Assembly (NCBI GenBank): GCA_964603125.1
Contig: CAZRUA010000021.1
Span: forward strand, 1 to 39,456
DNA length: 39,456 bases
From: CAZRUA01 sp964603125
Lineage (GTDB): Bacteria > Bacteroidota > Bacteroidia > B-17B0 > Aurantibacillaceae
Reading direction: 5' to 3'
How positions within the stretch are numbered: the stretch's first letter is position 1; each line of letters starts with the position of its first letter. The position numbers were made by a program, and so were the translations under genes. A model generated the notes under the pieces. That model made no database searches, was not told the DNA's origin, and saw nothing but the letters and a program-made list of their open reading frames with translations. Shown in pieces: positions 31,146 through 39,456 of the stretch.

Positions 31146-31700
31146 ATGAATATGCGTATACTATCAATTTTATTGTTGTGTTTTATTTTTAAACCAGGAG
31201 TATCTCAAAATGGAGTTGGAACAATGTTTCCTGAATTAAGTGGTGAAACTTTTAGTGGTAAAGCGGTTACAATACCTAAAGATACAAAGGGTAAGAAAAC
31301 AGTTGTAGGAATTTGTTTTAGCAAAGATGCTGAAGAAGATTTAAAAGCATGGTTAAATCCGGTTTATAACCTATTTGTAGTTAAAAAGGATACAAATGAT
31401 TTTTTTAGTGCAGCGGTAAATTATGATGTTAATTTTTATTTTGTTCCAATGCTTAATAAAGTTAATCAAGTTCTGGAAGGTAGTTCTAAGAAGAAAATAC
31501 GTGAAGGAACTGATAAAGAATTTTGGCCTTATTTAGTTTTTTATACAGGCGAAACAAAAACGCATATCGAAGCCTTAAAAGCAACTGATAAAAAAATCCC
31601 TTACTTTTTAGTGCTGGATGCCACAGGTAAAATTATTCATGTAGTTTCGGGTAAGTTTACTCAGGCTAAAATGGATGCAATTGAAGATAAGTTGGATTAA
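31146..31700 (+). CDS. Secreted thioredoxin-fold-like protein without CXXC
   Basis: A 184-residue exported protein (signal peptide 1-~20, cut near VSQ-N; a second ATG lies 6 bases in). Features such as MFPELSGETFSGKAVTIP near the start, KKTVVGICFS and a C-terminal PYFLVLDATGKIIHVVSGKF resemble thioredoxin-like proteins of the AhpC/TSA kind, but the expected CXXC is absent, with only one Cys in ICFS. It may be a structural relative or a peroxiredoxin-like protein; I cannot assign a reaction. It ends two bases before yqgE and forms a transcription unit with yqgE and trmD. Confidence 0.6.
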   Translation: MNMRILSILLLCFIFKPGVSQNGVGTMFPELSGETFSGKAVTIPKDTKGKKTVVGICFSKDAEEDLKAWLNPVYNLFVVKKDTNDFFSAAVNYDVNFYFVPMLNKVNQVLEGSSKKKIREGTDKEFWPYLVFYTGETKTHIEALKATDKKIPYFLVLDATGKIIHVVSGKFTQAKMDAIEDKLD

Positions 31701-31702
31701 GT

Positions 31703-32236
31703 ATGCAGGCTAAGTTAGTAATAGCTAAACCTTTTTTGAATGACGGTTATTTTAAACGAAGCGTTGTTTTAATTGTTGAACACAACGATGAGGGGACAAT
31801 TGGTTTTGTTTTGAATAGACGAATGGAGATTGATATTAGCGAAGTGTTAAAAGGCGTTGAAAAAACGAATTTGCAATTGTTTGCAGGTGGCCCTGTTTCA
31901 ACAGATCAATTATTTTTTATTCATTCGCACCCAAATGAAATTGAAGAGAGCATAGAAATTGGAGGCGGCTATTATTGGGGAGGTAATTTTGAACAGGCAT
32001 TAAATGTTTTGTTTACAAAGAAGAATTTTAATTTGAGATTTTTTATTGGTTATACAGGTTGGTCGCCAAATCAATTACAAGATGAAATAGAAAGAGACAC
32101 TTGGTTAGTAACCGAAGCTGATTTTAAAACATTGCTTAATGGCAATCCAGAAGATATGTGGGGAAAGGCTCTAAGAAGATTGGGAAATAAATATGCTAGT
32201 TTGGCAAACTTTCCTGATGAACCAAGTTTGAATTAG
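31703..32236 (+). CDS. yqgE: YqgE/AlgH family protein
   Basis: A 177-residue cytoplasmic protein of the UPF0301 family. Hallmarks are LVIAKPFLNDGYFKRSVVLIVEH at the start (spanning about residues 4-26), GTIGFVLNRRMEIDI, FAGGPVSTDQLFFIHS, GYTGWSPNQLQDEI and a W in DTWLV. AlgH was named as a regulator of alginate genes in Pseudomonas, but its biochemistry is not known. It lies two bases after the thioredoxin-like gene and 21 bases before the preferred trmD start, suggesting a small operon. Confidence 0.92.
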   Translation: MQAKLVIAKPFLNDGYFKRSVVLIVEHNDEGTIGFVLNRRMEIDISEVLKGVEKTNLQLFAGGPVSTDQLFFIHSHPNEIEESIEIGGGYYWGGNFEQALNVLFTKKNFNLRFFIGYTGWSPNQLQDEIERDTWLVTEADFKTLLNGNPEDMWGKALRRLGNKYASLANFPDEPSLN

Positions 32237-32257
32237 TATTTAAAGAATTTAGTGAAA

Positions 32258-32938
32258 ATGCAAATAGACATAATAACCATATTACCGCAACTACTCGAGA
32301 GCCCATTTCAGCATAGTATTTTGAAGCGTGCCATTGAGAAAGATTTGGTAAAAGTGAATCTAATTAATTTAAGAGATTATTCTACATCAAAACAAAAGTC
32401 GGTGGATGATTATGCTTTTGGTGGCGGCGCAGGAATGGTAATGGGTATTGAACCTATTGATAATTGTATCACAGCATTAAAACAAAAAACTACTTACGAC
32501 GAAATTATATACATGACACCTGATGGTGAATTGTTAAATCAAAAAATATCCAATCAACTTTCTACGTTAAAAAACATTATTATACTTTGTGGCCATTACA
32601 AGGGTGTTGATGAACGAGTACGCCAACATTTAATTACTCGTGAAATTTCTATTGGTGATTATGTATTAAGCGGAGGTGAATTGGGGGCGGCAGTTTTAGC
32701 AGATAGTGTTATTCGATTATTACCTGGTGTGTTAAGTGATGAAACATCTGCATTAACAGATTCTTTTCAAGATGATTTATTAGCTCCGCCAGTTTATACT
32801 CGCCCTGCCGACTATAAAGGATGGAAGGTACCTGATATACTTTTAAGTGGTCATGAAAAAAAAATTGAAACTTGGCGCTATGAACAAAGCTTAGAGCGGA
32901 CTAAGGCAAGAAGACCTGAGTTAGGCAGCAAGAGTTAA
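32258..32938 (+). CDS. trmD: tRNA (guanine-N1)-methyltransferase TrmD
   Basis: A 226-residue SPOUT methyltransferase that makes m1G37 next to the anticodon and so prevents +1 frameshifting at proline codons. I prefer ATG 32258 over the GTG at 32252 because the family normally begins M-[RQ]-I-DIITI. Motifs: SPFQHSILKRA near the start, DYAFGGGAGMVM, MTPDG, ILCGHYKGVDERV and IGDYVLSGGELGA (the knotted SAM site), and LSGHEKKIETWR. Length is normal. Its stop overlaps the stop of the convergent T9SS gene by four bases (TTAA), as with lhgO. Confidence 0.95.
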   Translation: MQIDIITILPQLLESPFQHSILKRAIEKDLVKVNLINLRDYSTSKQKSVDDYAFGGGAGMVMGIEPIDNCITALKQKTTYDEIIYMTPDGELLNQKISNQLSTLKNIIILCGHYKGVDERVRQHLITREISIGDYVLSGGELGAAVLADSVIRLLPGVLSDETSALTDSFQDDLLAPPVYTRPADYKGWKVPDILLSGHEKKIETWRYEQSLERTKARRPELGSKS

Positions 32939-35352
32939 TGTATTATTTCTAAGAAGCCACCTTTTTTTATATTTTCTCCAAGAATTGTTTTACCTGTAAT
33001 TAAGTAATAATACGTGCCATCACTTATTTCTCTTCCGTTCCAGCCAATTAAAGGATTGGTAACTTCAGTTATAAATTGTCCCCATCTATTAAAAATTTCT
33101 AATTTCAAATCGGTAATACCTTTTGCAGTAATATAAAAGGTGTCATTGACTGAATCTCCATTAGGAGTAAATATATTAGGAATAATTAGTACAACTTGAA
33201 AATCGGGTATTGTTAGTGTTTTAATAACCGTGTCTTTGCAACCATCAGAATTAGTAACAATAAGTTCAACAGAATAATCTCCTGGAGTATTAAAAAGTGA
33301 ATTTGCATCTACTGTATTCATTGTATCACCATTTGTAAATGACCAATTGTTAATTTGATTATTGGTAGATGTATTTGTGAACGAAACAGTGGTGGGTAGA
33401 AAATTGTTTGTAATGGAATAATTGAAATCAGCGATTACGTTACTACTAATCACATTGATTGTTGTGTTGCTGGAGCCACAAGAGTTTGTTTCAGTTAATG
33501 TGTAAGTTCCGGGTATGTTTGTAGTTAATGTTTGCGAATTACTTGGTATTGGTCCACTCCAAGAGTAACTGCTATTTGGTGATGGGTTTGAAGTAAGAGT
33601 TACAAATGAATTTGGGCAAATTATTGAATTCCCCGAAATACCTGCAGTTGGTAATTGATTCACATTGACAAATATTGAATCTGATCCAGAGCATCCGTTT
33701 GAATTTGTACCAGTGGCAGTGTAGTATCCAGAATTAGGATTAATTACAATATTTGAGTCATTGTTTACGCCATTATTCCAAGAAAAGCTTTGTGCTCCAC
33801 TTGCTATTAAGGTTAAGCTATCACCCACACAAACATTCATGGTATCTGATATCGCTCCTAATATAGAAACACTCATGCTTGAACTAGCTGTTACATTTGT
33901 TGAAAATACTCTGCTACACCCTGAAAAATCTGAAATAGTTAAGTTTACATTGAATGTTCCGTTAGAAAGATATTGATGCGAAGGACTGATTTGATTGGAA
34001 GTAGTGCCGTCACCAAAATTCCACTGAAACGAACTATTACTTAAGTTTCCAGAATAGTTAAACATAAAATTTCCACATCCCGTTGGACTTAGACTATTAA
34101 TTTTCGTAATAAATGGAGAGACCATTGTTGGCAATCCAGCTGCGCAATAGGAGTTGATGTTTAAATAAACTGCATTTTCAGTTATAGCAGGATTTAAGGA
34201 GTTTGTGTTTACTATTTCAGCCAAATGATTTCTGCCAGGAAGAGCACAATACATAGCTCCGTTTGGGGCTAATTGCAAAGCGCCTAGTGCATAAAAACTC
34301 CAACCACCATTTAATGAGCCGCTGAGTGAAAATGAGTGAGAGGAAAAGCTTGTGCTTGCATTAATATTGGATGCACCGATATCGTAAACAAAAATAATAG
34401 GGTTGTATAAGTCGGATAAGTATAAATATTGACTATTAGAAGAGAACTCTAATCCATAAGGTTTAGAAGTTCCAAGGGATGTTGAGTTTATTGTTTTAAC
34501 GTTTGAAATAACTCCAGTTGTAGTATTAAAATCACAAACATCTGCCTTTTGTAACAGTAAACTAGCCCATGCTAATTTGTTTCCATCGGGTGAAAATTTC
34601 ATATATCCTAGAGTATTTGCGTCGAAGGGATAGTTGCTTGCATTTAGGGTACAAGCTGTTCCTATACTTTGTCTCTGACCATTGATTAAATGTTCGCTGA
34701 TTCCATCGTTGGCTGAACTACAATCTAAACTCCAAACTACATAAGTTCCTTGAGCGGCTGTTTCCTGCGACAAATGGGCAACAAGCCAATACCCTAATCC
34801 ATTTGATTTTGGAATAGCAGCAATCTTCTCTGCGTAATGATTCGTGCTAAATGAAACCGGCATGTTCAAATTCTTTTTTCCCGCAACAACGTTACCATAA
34901 ATAGTTGGACTCGAACCATTAGTTAAATTAATATCTACAATGTTGTATCGAATTAAATTTGGGCCACCCCAAGCATCAACAGTAAACACAAAATATAAAT
35001 TATTACTTCCTGGCTTAGGCACTATTAAAGCGGATTGAGTTGAGCTAGCACTGCCTAATAAACCTGATCCATTAGGCATTAAGTTATTATTTTTATCATA
35101 TACGCTTTGCCCATCTGTATAAAACAATAAATTACCATTAACATCCGAAATTGCCGATACACCTTCATTAGTGGCATTTGCGCCGCTGTACATTCCGTTA
35201 AATGCACTTGTTCCAACTGACACTGAGGAAGTATTAAAGTTTAAACTAGCATTATTACCAAAGCACCATATATTGTTTTCATTTTGTCCACTTAGATTAA
35301 CAGTGAAAAAATAAATTAATAATAAGCTGTATTTGTATATATGATTTATCAT
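32935..35352 (-). CDS. Large secreted PKD-domain protein with type B T9SS sorting domain
   Basis: An 805-residue surface or secreted protein. Signal peptide (1-~22, cut near LSGQ-N); residues ~25-430 are beta-propeller-like repeats (IWCFGNNASLNFN, MKFSPDGNKLAWAS, LEFSSNSQYLYLSD), ~430-515 a PKD domain (WNFGDGTTS), ~515-640 Ig-like repeats with SWNNG- and YSWSG-type strands, ~640-720 another PKD region (WSFTNGD, VIKTLTI). Residues 724-805 are the type B C-terminal sorting domain IPNIFTPNGDSVNDTF...IFNRWG...DGTYYY. The tail routes it through the type IX system, after which it is either attached or released. The function is probably adhesion or gliding-related; the T9SS machinery itself is not in this window. 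Confidence 0.88.
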   Translation of the reverse strand: MINHIYKYSLLLIYFFTVNLSGQNENNIWCFGNNASLNFNTSSVSVGTSAFNGMYSGANATNEGVSAISDVNGNLLFYTDGQSVYDKNNNLMPNGSGLLGSASSTQSALIVPKPGSNNLYFVFTVDAWGGPNLIRYNIVDINLTNGSSPTIYGNVVAGKKNLNMPVSFSTNHYAEKIAAIPKSNGLGYWLVAHLSQETAAQGTYVVWSLDCSSANDGISEHLINGQRQSIGTACTLNASNYPFDANTLGYMKFSPDGNKLAWASLLLQKADVCDFNTTTGVISNVKTINSTSLGTSKPYGLEFSSNSQYLYLSDLYNPIIFVYDIGASNINASTSFSSHSFSLSGSLNGGWSFYALGALQLAPNGAMYCALPGRNHLAEIVNTNSLNPAITENAVYLNINSYCAAGLPTMVSPFITKINSLSPTGCGNFMFNYSGNLSNSSFQWNFGDGTTSNQISPSHQYLSNGTFNVNLTISDFSGCSRVFSTNVTASSSMSVSILGAISDTMNVCVGDSLTLIASGAQSFSWNNGVNNDSNIVINPNSGYYTATGTNSNGCSGSDSIFVNVNQLPTAGISGNSIICPNSFVTLTSNPSPNSSYSWSGPIPSNSQTLTTNIPGTYTLTETNSCGSSNTTINVISSNVIADFNYSITNNFLPTTVSFTNTSTNNQINNWSFTNGDTMNTVDANSLFNTPGDYSVELIVTNSDGCKDTVIKTLTIPDFQVVLIIPNIFTPNGDSVNDTFYITAKGITDLKLEIFNRWGQFITEVTNPLIGWNGREISDGTYYYLITGKTILGENIKKGGFLEIIH

Positions 35353-35376
35353 TTAGTTTTAATGAAAATGCAATTA

Positions 35377-35391
35377 TCACTAAGATAGTGA
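35377..35391. repeat. Short inverted repeat upstream of the PKD gene
   Basis: TCACTA-AGA-TAGTGA, a 6-bp perfect palindromic hairpin about 25 bases before the PKD gene's start (minus strand). Possible operator or 5'-UTR hairpin; low weight. Confidence 0.3.
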
Positions 35392-35440
35392 ATTTAATCC
35401 AGATATTCTATTGAAATTTTGTGTTTAGTAAACTTAAACT

Positions 35441-37543
35441 TTAATAACTCATCCCTAAATGATAAAACACAAAGCTCCACATGTCGGCAAATTCAGCAAT
35501 TTGTTTTGTAGTTGGCTTTCCCGAACCGTGTCCAGTATTTACATCAACACGTATTAGCGTTGGGTTTTTTCCTGCGTTGTTTTCTTGTAAGGTTGCAATA
35601 AATTTGTAAGAGTGTCCTGGAACAACTCTATCATCATGGTCGCCAGTTAAAACAAGTGTTGCTGGATAATTAGCTTTTTTTACATTATGTAATGGTGAGT
35701 ACTTGTAAAGGCAATTAAACTCTTCTTGGTTTTCACTTAAACCGTAATCAGTACTCCAAGCTCTGCCTATTGTAAAGTTTTGATAGCGCAACATGTCTAA
35801 AACACCAACAGTAGGTATTGCAACCTTCGCTATATCTGGTCGCTGAGTCATTGTAGCGCCAATTAATAAACCACCATTGCTTCTTCCGTGTATGGCTAAT
35901 TTATCGTGTGATGTATATTTTTCCTTAACTAAATATTCGCAAGCTGCAATATAATCATCAAATACATTTTGTTTGTTACATTTCGTTCCAGCTTTATGCC
36001 ACTCCTCGCCATATTCTCCGCCACCGCGTAAATTTGGGACACAGTAAATACCTCCAGCTTCTAAAAACACTGCTCTATCAATTCTAAATTCAGGTGTGTA
36101 GCTAATATTAAAACCGCCATAGGCAAAAACAAAACAAGGGTTGTTTCCATTTAAAGTAATTCCTTTTTTATGTGTGATAAACATAGGAACTTTTGTTCCG
36201 TCTTTGCTAGTGTAAAAAACTTGCTTTGTTTCATACTCATCACTTTTAAAGCTAATATTTGGCGCGAAAATTCTTTTTGATGTTAAAACGGCTCCGTCTA
36301 AAGCATAAACACTGCTTGGTGCAGTGTATGAAACAATTTCATAGTAGGCCCATTTTTCATTCAAATCGCTATGTACAGCATTTACAGTGCAAATGCCAGG
36401 AAGTTTAATTTCTTTCTCATCATTTCCTTGTAAGTTATATACTAATAATTTTGATGAAGCATCTTTTAAATAGTTACAAATTATTTTTTTGTGCATAAAC
36501 GAAGCTCCTTCTAATAAGTTTTCTTTTTCGGGAATTACAGTAATCCATTTATCTTGACTTGCGTTTGCTAAATTAAATTTCACGATATTTCTCTTAGGAG
36601 CTTTGTAATCGCTTACCATAAATATATCATCGCCAGTGTTTCCAAGAATTTGATATTCATTATCGAAATTATCTACAACATTTATCCAAGTTGGATTGTC
36701 CGCATTTAAATCTTTTACCATAAGGCTTTGTCCGCTTGTACTTTCGCTTCCGCTGATAAATAAAAAACGTTCATCATCTGTTAGCGACGCCGAAAAATTT
36801 CTTGCAGCATGTAATTTGTCTTCATACACTAAGCCATCTTTTTTTTGTTCATCGCCTACTTTGTGGTAGTATACTTTGTGAAACGTGTTGCTTTGTGTAT
36901 ATGTTTTTTCGCTATTTGGAGCATCGTATCTGCTATAATAAAAACCGCTTCCTTGCCAAGCAATGTTGCTGAATTTAACCCACTCAATTTTATCTTTTAA
37001 ATCGGTCATGGTTTTCATGTCACGAACGTGAATTTCAACCCAATCACTACCAGATTTTGAAATACCATAAGCCATGTACTTTCCATCTTTTGAAAAGGCA
37101 AATCCTGATAATGAGGTTGTGCCATCAGTCGAAAGGGTATTTGGGTCCAACACCATTTGGTCTTTTCCTGAAGTGCTTTCTAGTAAACTTTTAGCGCGGT
37201 ATAATACGGCTTGGTTTTGCAAGCCATTATTTTTAAAGTAATACAGGTAATCACCTTTTTTAAATGGAGCGGTTTGTTTTGCAAAGTTCCATAATTCGTT
37301 TAAGCGTTGATTTATTTTATTACGAAACGTGATTTTATCCAGTTCAGAATTGGTAAGTTTATTTTGTTCTTCTACCCAAGCTTGCGCAAAGGGGTTTTCA
37401 TTGTTTTCGAGCCAACGATAAGGGTCATGTACTTTTGTTCCGAAATAGATATCGTATTGGTCTACTTTTTTTGTTTTAGGGTAGGTGATTTGTGCTTTTG
37501 CTGCGAAACTAAACAGAACAAAGAGCGCTATTATTTTTTTCAT
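35441..37543 (-). CDS. Secreted prolyl oligopeptidase (S9A family)
   Basis: A 700-residue serine peptidase with a signal peptide (MKKIIALFVLFSFAAKAQ), so it acts in the periplasm or outside the cell. After an N-terminal stretch (DPYRWLE, ~41-46) comes a seven-bladed propeller (~70-420) and the alpha/beta-hydrolase domain with nucleophile S555 in GRSNGGLL, the catalytic Asp in GDHDDRVVP (634-642) and H672 in TGHGSGKP. Family members cleave after proline in short peptides. All catalytic residues are intact and length matches the family. It appears to be transcribed alone. Confidence 0.94.
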   Translation of the reverse strand: MKKIIALFVLFSFAAKAQITYPKTKKVDQYDIYFGTKVHDPYRWLENNENPFAQAWVEEQNKLTNSELDKITFRNKINQRLNELWNFAKQTAPFKKGDYLYYFKNNGLQNQAVLYRAKSLLESTSGKDQMVLDPNTLSTDGTTSLSGFAFSKDGKYMAYGISKSGSDWVEIHVRDMKTMTDLKDKIEWVKFSNIAWQGSGFYYSRYDAPNSEKTYTQSNTFHKVYYHKVGDEQKKDGLVYEDKLHAARNFSASLTDDERFLFISGSESTSGQSLMVKDLNADNPTWINVVDNFDNEYQILGNTGDDIFMVSDYKAPKRNIVKFNLANASQDKWITVIPEKENLLEGASFMHKKIICNYLKDASSKLLVYNLQGNDEKEIKLPGICTVNAVHSDLNEKWAYYEIVSYTAPSSVYALDGAVLTSKRIFAPNISFKSDEYETKQVFYTSKDGTKVPMFITHKKGITLNGNNPCFVFAYGGFNISYTPEFRIDRAVFLEAGGIYCVPNLRGGGEYGEEWHKAGTKCNKQNVFDDYIAACEYLVKEKYTSHDKLAIHGRSNGGLLIGATMTQRPDIAKVAIPTVGVLDMLRYQNFTIGRAWSTDYGLSENQEEFNCLYKYSPLHNVKKANYPATLVLTGDHDDRVVPGHSYKFIATLQENNAGKNPTLIRVDVNTGHGSGKPTTKQIAEFADMWSFVFYHLGMSY

Positions 37544-37638
37544 GTAAGAATAAAGTTTGGTAAGTAAAGGTAGCTAAATATTTTGTTGGAATTGTTTTAT
37601 GGTAGCTATTTAAATTGAAATTAATTCTCGGAAAACTC

Positions 37639-37666
37639 TTTGTTTCAAAACAAAATCTTTACTTTG
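37639..37666 (+). promoter_or_regulatory. Promoter-like element for the 87-aa protein
   Basis: TTTG at 37639-37642 and TACTTTG at 37660-37666 with 17-base spacing. The -7 box is one base shorter than TAnnTTTG. It ends 9 bases before the ATG, so the transcript would be almost leaderless. Confidence 0.4.
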
Positions 37667-37675
37667 TATTCTGTT

Positions 37676-37939
37676 ATGAAAAAGTGGAAACCAAGTGTTA
37701 AAGAAATTGTAACGGCGCTTAAAACTCGAAAGATTAAGCACGATGTTCATAAATTCTCTTCCGGAACAGCTACAATTGACGTGTGGTACAAGGATATGGT
37801 TTTAGTTATTCAGGTGGATAAAAAGTTTGTTTCTTTTAATTTTGTTGATTACTACAATCCTGAAAACGACTCTAGCACTGATGAGGTATTCACAAATCCT
37901 ACACTATTTTTCGATAGATTGTTTTCGATTTTAAAGTGA
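37676..37939 (+). CDS. Small conserved-looking protein, 87 aa, function unknown
   Basis: The ATG at 37676 is preferred to the one at 37640 because a promoter-like box lies between them, and because the mature-looking sequence begins MKKWKPSVKEIVTALK. It is a cytoplasmic-looking protein with no signal peptide: an N-terminal helix with basic residues, then beta-strands (TATIDVWYKDMVLVIQVDKKFVSF) and a short helix (LFFDRLFSILK). This alpha-beta layout would fit a nucleotide- or protein-binding domain, but I recognise no family. It stands between the prolyl oligopeptidase gene (divergent) and the FadL gene. Confidence 0.6.
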   Translation: MKKWKPSVKEIVTALKTRKIKHDVHKFSSGTATIDVWYKDMVLVIQVDKKFVSFNFVDYYNPENDSSTDEVFTNPTLFFDRLFSILK

Positions 37940-37969
37940 TTTAAAATTTCAATAATTCCTCAATATATA

Positions 37970-37998
37970 TTGGGTAAATACAATTTTTATGTACTTTG
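37970..37998 (+). promoter_or_regulatory. Promoter for the OmpP1/FadL gene
   Basis: TTG (37970-37972), exactly 19 bases, then TACTTTG (37992-37998), a one-base-short form of TAnnTTTG. Ends 27 bases before the ATG at 38026. Confidence 0.5.
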
Positions 37999-38025
37999 CA
38001 TGCTCTAAACATTAAACTTTTTACT

Positions 38026-39249
38026 ATGAAAGTTAATTCGCTTTTATCTATTTTTATCGCACTACCATTCTTTTCTTTTGCTCAAGGCTTTCAAGTTAAT
38101 TTGCAAGGACAAAAGCAGCAAGGTATGGGAGGAGCAGGAACAGCTTGTATGCAAGATGGTGCCAGTTTGTTTTTTAATCCTGGTGGGTCAAGTTTTGTTA
38201 AGGGCAGTTCGTATATAGGTAGTTTTACGCCAACTATTGCGCGTGGTGCTTTTATGGATGCTAATACTAATTTGGTATCTCGCACAGTTTCACCAATGGG
38301 GACTCCTTTTGCTGCATATGCGATGATTGGTTTAAAGGATTCGTCCAAATTAAAATTGGGATTAGCAATATATACACCCTTTGGAAGTACTGTTAAATGG
38401 GAAGATGGTTGGACAGGTCGATTTGCATTAACTAGTTTATCGCTTAAGGCTATTTTTTTTCAACCTACGGTAAGTTATAAAATAACTAACAAAATTGGAG
38501 TAGGGGCAGGCTTTGTTTATTCATCTGGAAAAGTAAATTTACAAAAAGATATTCCTGTAATTGATGCCAACGGTAATTACGCACACGCTGAATTGGCTGG
38601 TAAAGCAAGTGGTTTAGGTTTTAATGCAGGTGTTTATTTTAAACCCATAGATAAGTTAAGTTTGGGATTAACCTATCGTTCGCAAATTAATATGGAAGTG
38701 AAAGATGGCAACGCAACTTTTACTGTTCCTTCCGCATTGGACCCTAATTTTCCGGATGGTAAATTTACTGCAGCTTTGCCTTTGCCTAAAGTTATTACAA
38801 TAGGTGCCGCTTACAAAGTAAATGATAAATTGAATTTTGCATTAGACATAAATTATGTGGGTTGGAAGGCTTATGATACGCTTGCATTTGATTATGAGCA
38901 AAACACGACTTCTTTGTTAGATACTAAGTCGGCACGTAGGTACGAAAATACATTTGCTTTTAGAGGTGGCGCTCAATATAAAGTAAGCGAAAAATTTGTA
39001 ACACGTTTGGGTTTGGCGTATGGGATAACTCCTGTGCAAAATGGTTATGTAACACCCGAAACACCGGATGCAAATAGAATTAATTATACTGCTGGAATAG
39101 GTTATTTATTTATTGGGCATTTGCAAGTTGATGCTTCGTTTTTGTTTACTCATTTAAAACGTACGGATACTAATTTGGAGACGAATTTAAGTGGAACGTT
39201 TAAAACAAATGTTGTAGCACCTGGAATTTCAATTGAATACAAATTTTAA
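38026..39249 (+). CDS. OmpP1/FadL-family outer-membrane transporter
   Basis: A 407-residue barrel. ATG 38026 is chosen because it starts the signal (MKVNSLLSIFIALPFFSFAQ); the upstream TTG at 37996 lies in the promoter. The mature N-terminus GFQVNLQGQKQQGMGGAGTA, then DGASLFFNPG, is the FadL/OmpP1 hatch (usual NPA replaced by NPG). The chain alternates barrel strands and ends SIEYKF, the expected aromatic C-terminus. FadL proteins move long-chain fatty acids and other hydrophobic molecules across the outer membrane. A partial SGNH-like lipoprotein gene starts 11 bases later, an order common in Bacteroidota that suggests lipid or ester uptake. Confidence 0.92.
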   Translation: MKVNSLLSIFIALPFFSFAQGFQVNLQGQKQQGMGGAGTACMQDGASLFFNPGGSSFVKGSSYIGSFTPTIARGAFMDANTNLVSRTVSPMGTPFAAYAMIGLKDSSKLKLGLAIYTPFGSTVKWEDGWTGRFALTSLSLKAIFFQPTVSYKITNKIGVGAGFVYSSGKVNLQKDIPVIDANGNYAHAELAGKASGLGFNAGVYFKPIDKLSLGLTYRSQINMEVKDGNATFTVPSALDPNFPDGKFTAALPLPKVITIGAAYKVNDKLNFALDINYVGWKAYDTLAFDYEQNTTSLLDTKSARRYENTFAFRGGAQYKVSEKFVTRLGLAYGITPVQNGYVTPETPDANRINYTAGIGYLFIGHLQVDASFLFTHLKRTDTNLETNLSGTFKTNVVAPGISIEYKF

Positions 39250-39259
39250 AATTAGCGTA

Positions 39260-39456
39260 ATGAAAGGAAATAAATTTATTGTATTTGTAGCAAGTACATT
39301 ATCATTAGTAGCTTGTAAACCTAATTTTGATGATGCAGAAACAAGCAAGGGGCAAATTGACCCAACTACTTATGTTGCTATTGGAGGTTCGGTTACTGCT
39401 GGTTATTCAAATGGTGCTTTATACTACGATGCACAACAAAATGCATTTGCTAATTT
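39260..39456 (+). CDS. SGNH-like lipoprotein, 5' part (3' end outside window)
   Basis: ATG 39260 opens a frame that runs to the window edge (65 codons and two bases). The product starts with a signal and lipobox LSLVAC (C19), then a short Asp/Glu region and YVAIGGSVTAGYSNGALYYD. This matches the first block of Bacteroidota SGNH-hydrolase lipoproteins (normally G-[DN]-S-[LV]-T-AGY), here with Gly in front of the Ser. The catalytic His/Asp block is outside the window. It directly follows the FadL gene (11 bases) and is probably co-transcribed. Acting as an outer-membrane lipase or esterase that feeds FadL is a reasonable guess. Confidence 0.72.
   Translation, partial: MKGNKFIVFVASTLSLVACKPNFDDAETSKGQIDPTTYVAIGGSVTAGYSNGALYYDAQQNAFAN

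Noticed and set aside
1..39456. CRISPR arrays, tRNA or rRNA genes, insertion sequences, attachment sites
   Set aside because: No evenly spaced direct repeats, cloverleaf with CCA-type end, rRNA-like stretch, transposase or terminal repeats were seen on either strand.

Overview
The window looks like a chromosomal segment of a low-GC member of the Bacteroidota. Supporting this are promoter-like TAnnTTTG elements (several genes have a good match 10 to 30 bases before the start codon), no obvious need for Shine-Dalgarno sites, many outer-membrane beta-barrels and lipoproteins, a PKD protein with a type B T9SS (type IX secretion) sorting domain, OmpA/PD40 and OmpP1/FadL family proteins, and the futalosine enzyme MqnE. 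I see no rRNA, tRNA, CRISPR array, transposase or phage gene, so this reads as core and near-core genome. The exact genus cannot be read from it.

Layout. Bases 1-3691 (+): 3' end of mqnE, a DUF3078 protein, and dnaX split at an A10 run, where a -1 slip would give the long tau form. Bases 3693-9809 (-): an apparent operon read right to left, made of a dihydrolipoamide-dehydrogenase-like flavoprotein without its redox cysteines, a NodU/SxtI-type carbamoyltransferase, a 49-residue DUF5989 (SxtK-like) peptide, an SxtJ-like membrane protein and two tandem membrane-anchored SGNH proteins. The last five are joined by touching, overlapping or near-touching stop/start codons. Bases 9972-13553 (+): a secreted coiled-coil protein, an RmlD-like reductase, a DUF2027-Smr protein and a carboxypeptidase-regulatory-like secreted protein. 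Bases 13554-15563 (-): Maf, a UbiA prenyltransferase and a small haem-lipoprotein.

Bases 15641-20588 (+): an M23-L,D-transpeptidase fusion, a secreted protein, queA with a structured leader and short leader ORF, and a Cys-rich lipoprotein plus barrel pair. Bases 20656-22643: a divergent FAH-family hydrolase and L-2-hydroxyglutarate oxidase. Bases 22640-31079: an OmpA/PD40 protein, a barrel, a NarL-type response regulator, a second barrel interrupted by one in-frame TAG, a lipoprotein, a TPR histidine kinase that probably partners the regulator, and a GT39-like glycosyltransferase. Bases 31146-39456: a thioredoxin-like secreted protein, YqgE, TrmD, the T9SS PKD protein, a secreted prolyl oligopeptidase, a small protein, an OmpP1/FadL porin and the start of an SGNH-like lipoprotein.

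Themes are envelope building and decoration (carbamoylation and SGNH cassette, peptidoglycan M23/LDT, GT39, barrels), RNA modification (QueA, TrmD) and compact packing: five of six convergent gene pairs have zero to one base between their stops or overlap by four. The items most worth a second look are the dnaX recoding site, the carbamoylation cassette with its Cys-less flavoprotein, the nonsense-interrupted barrel, and the queA leader.
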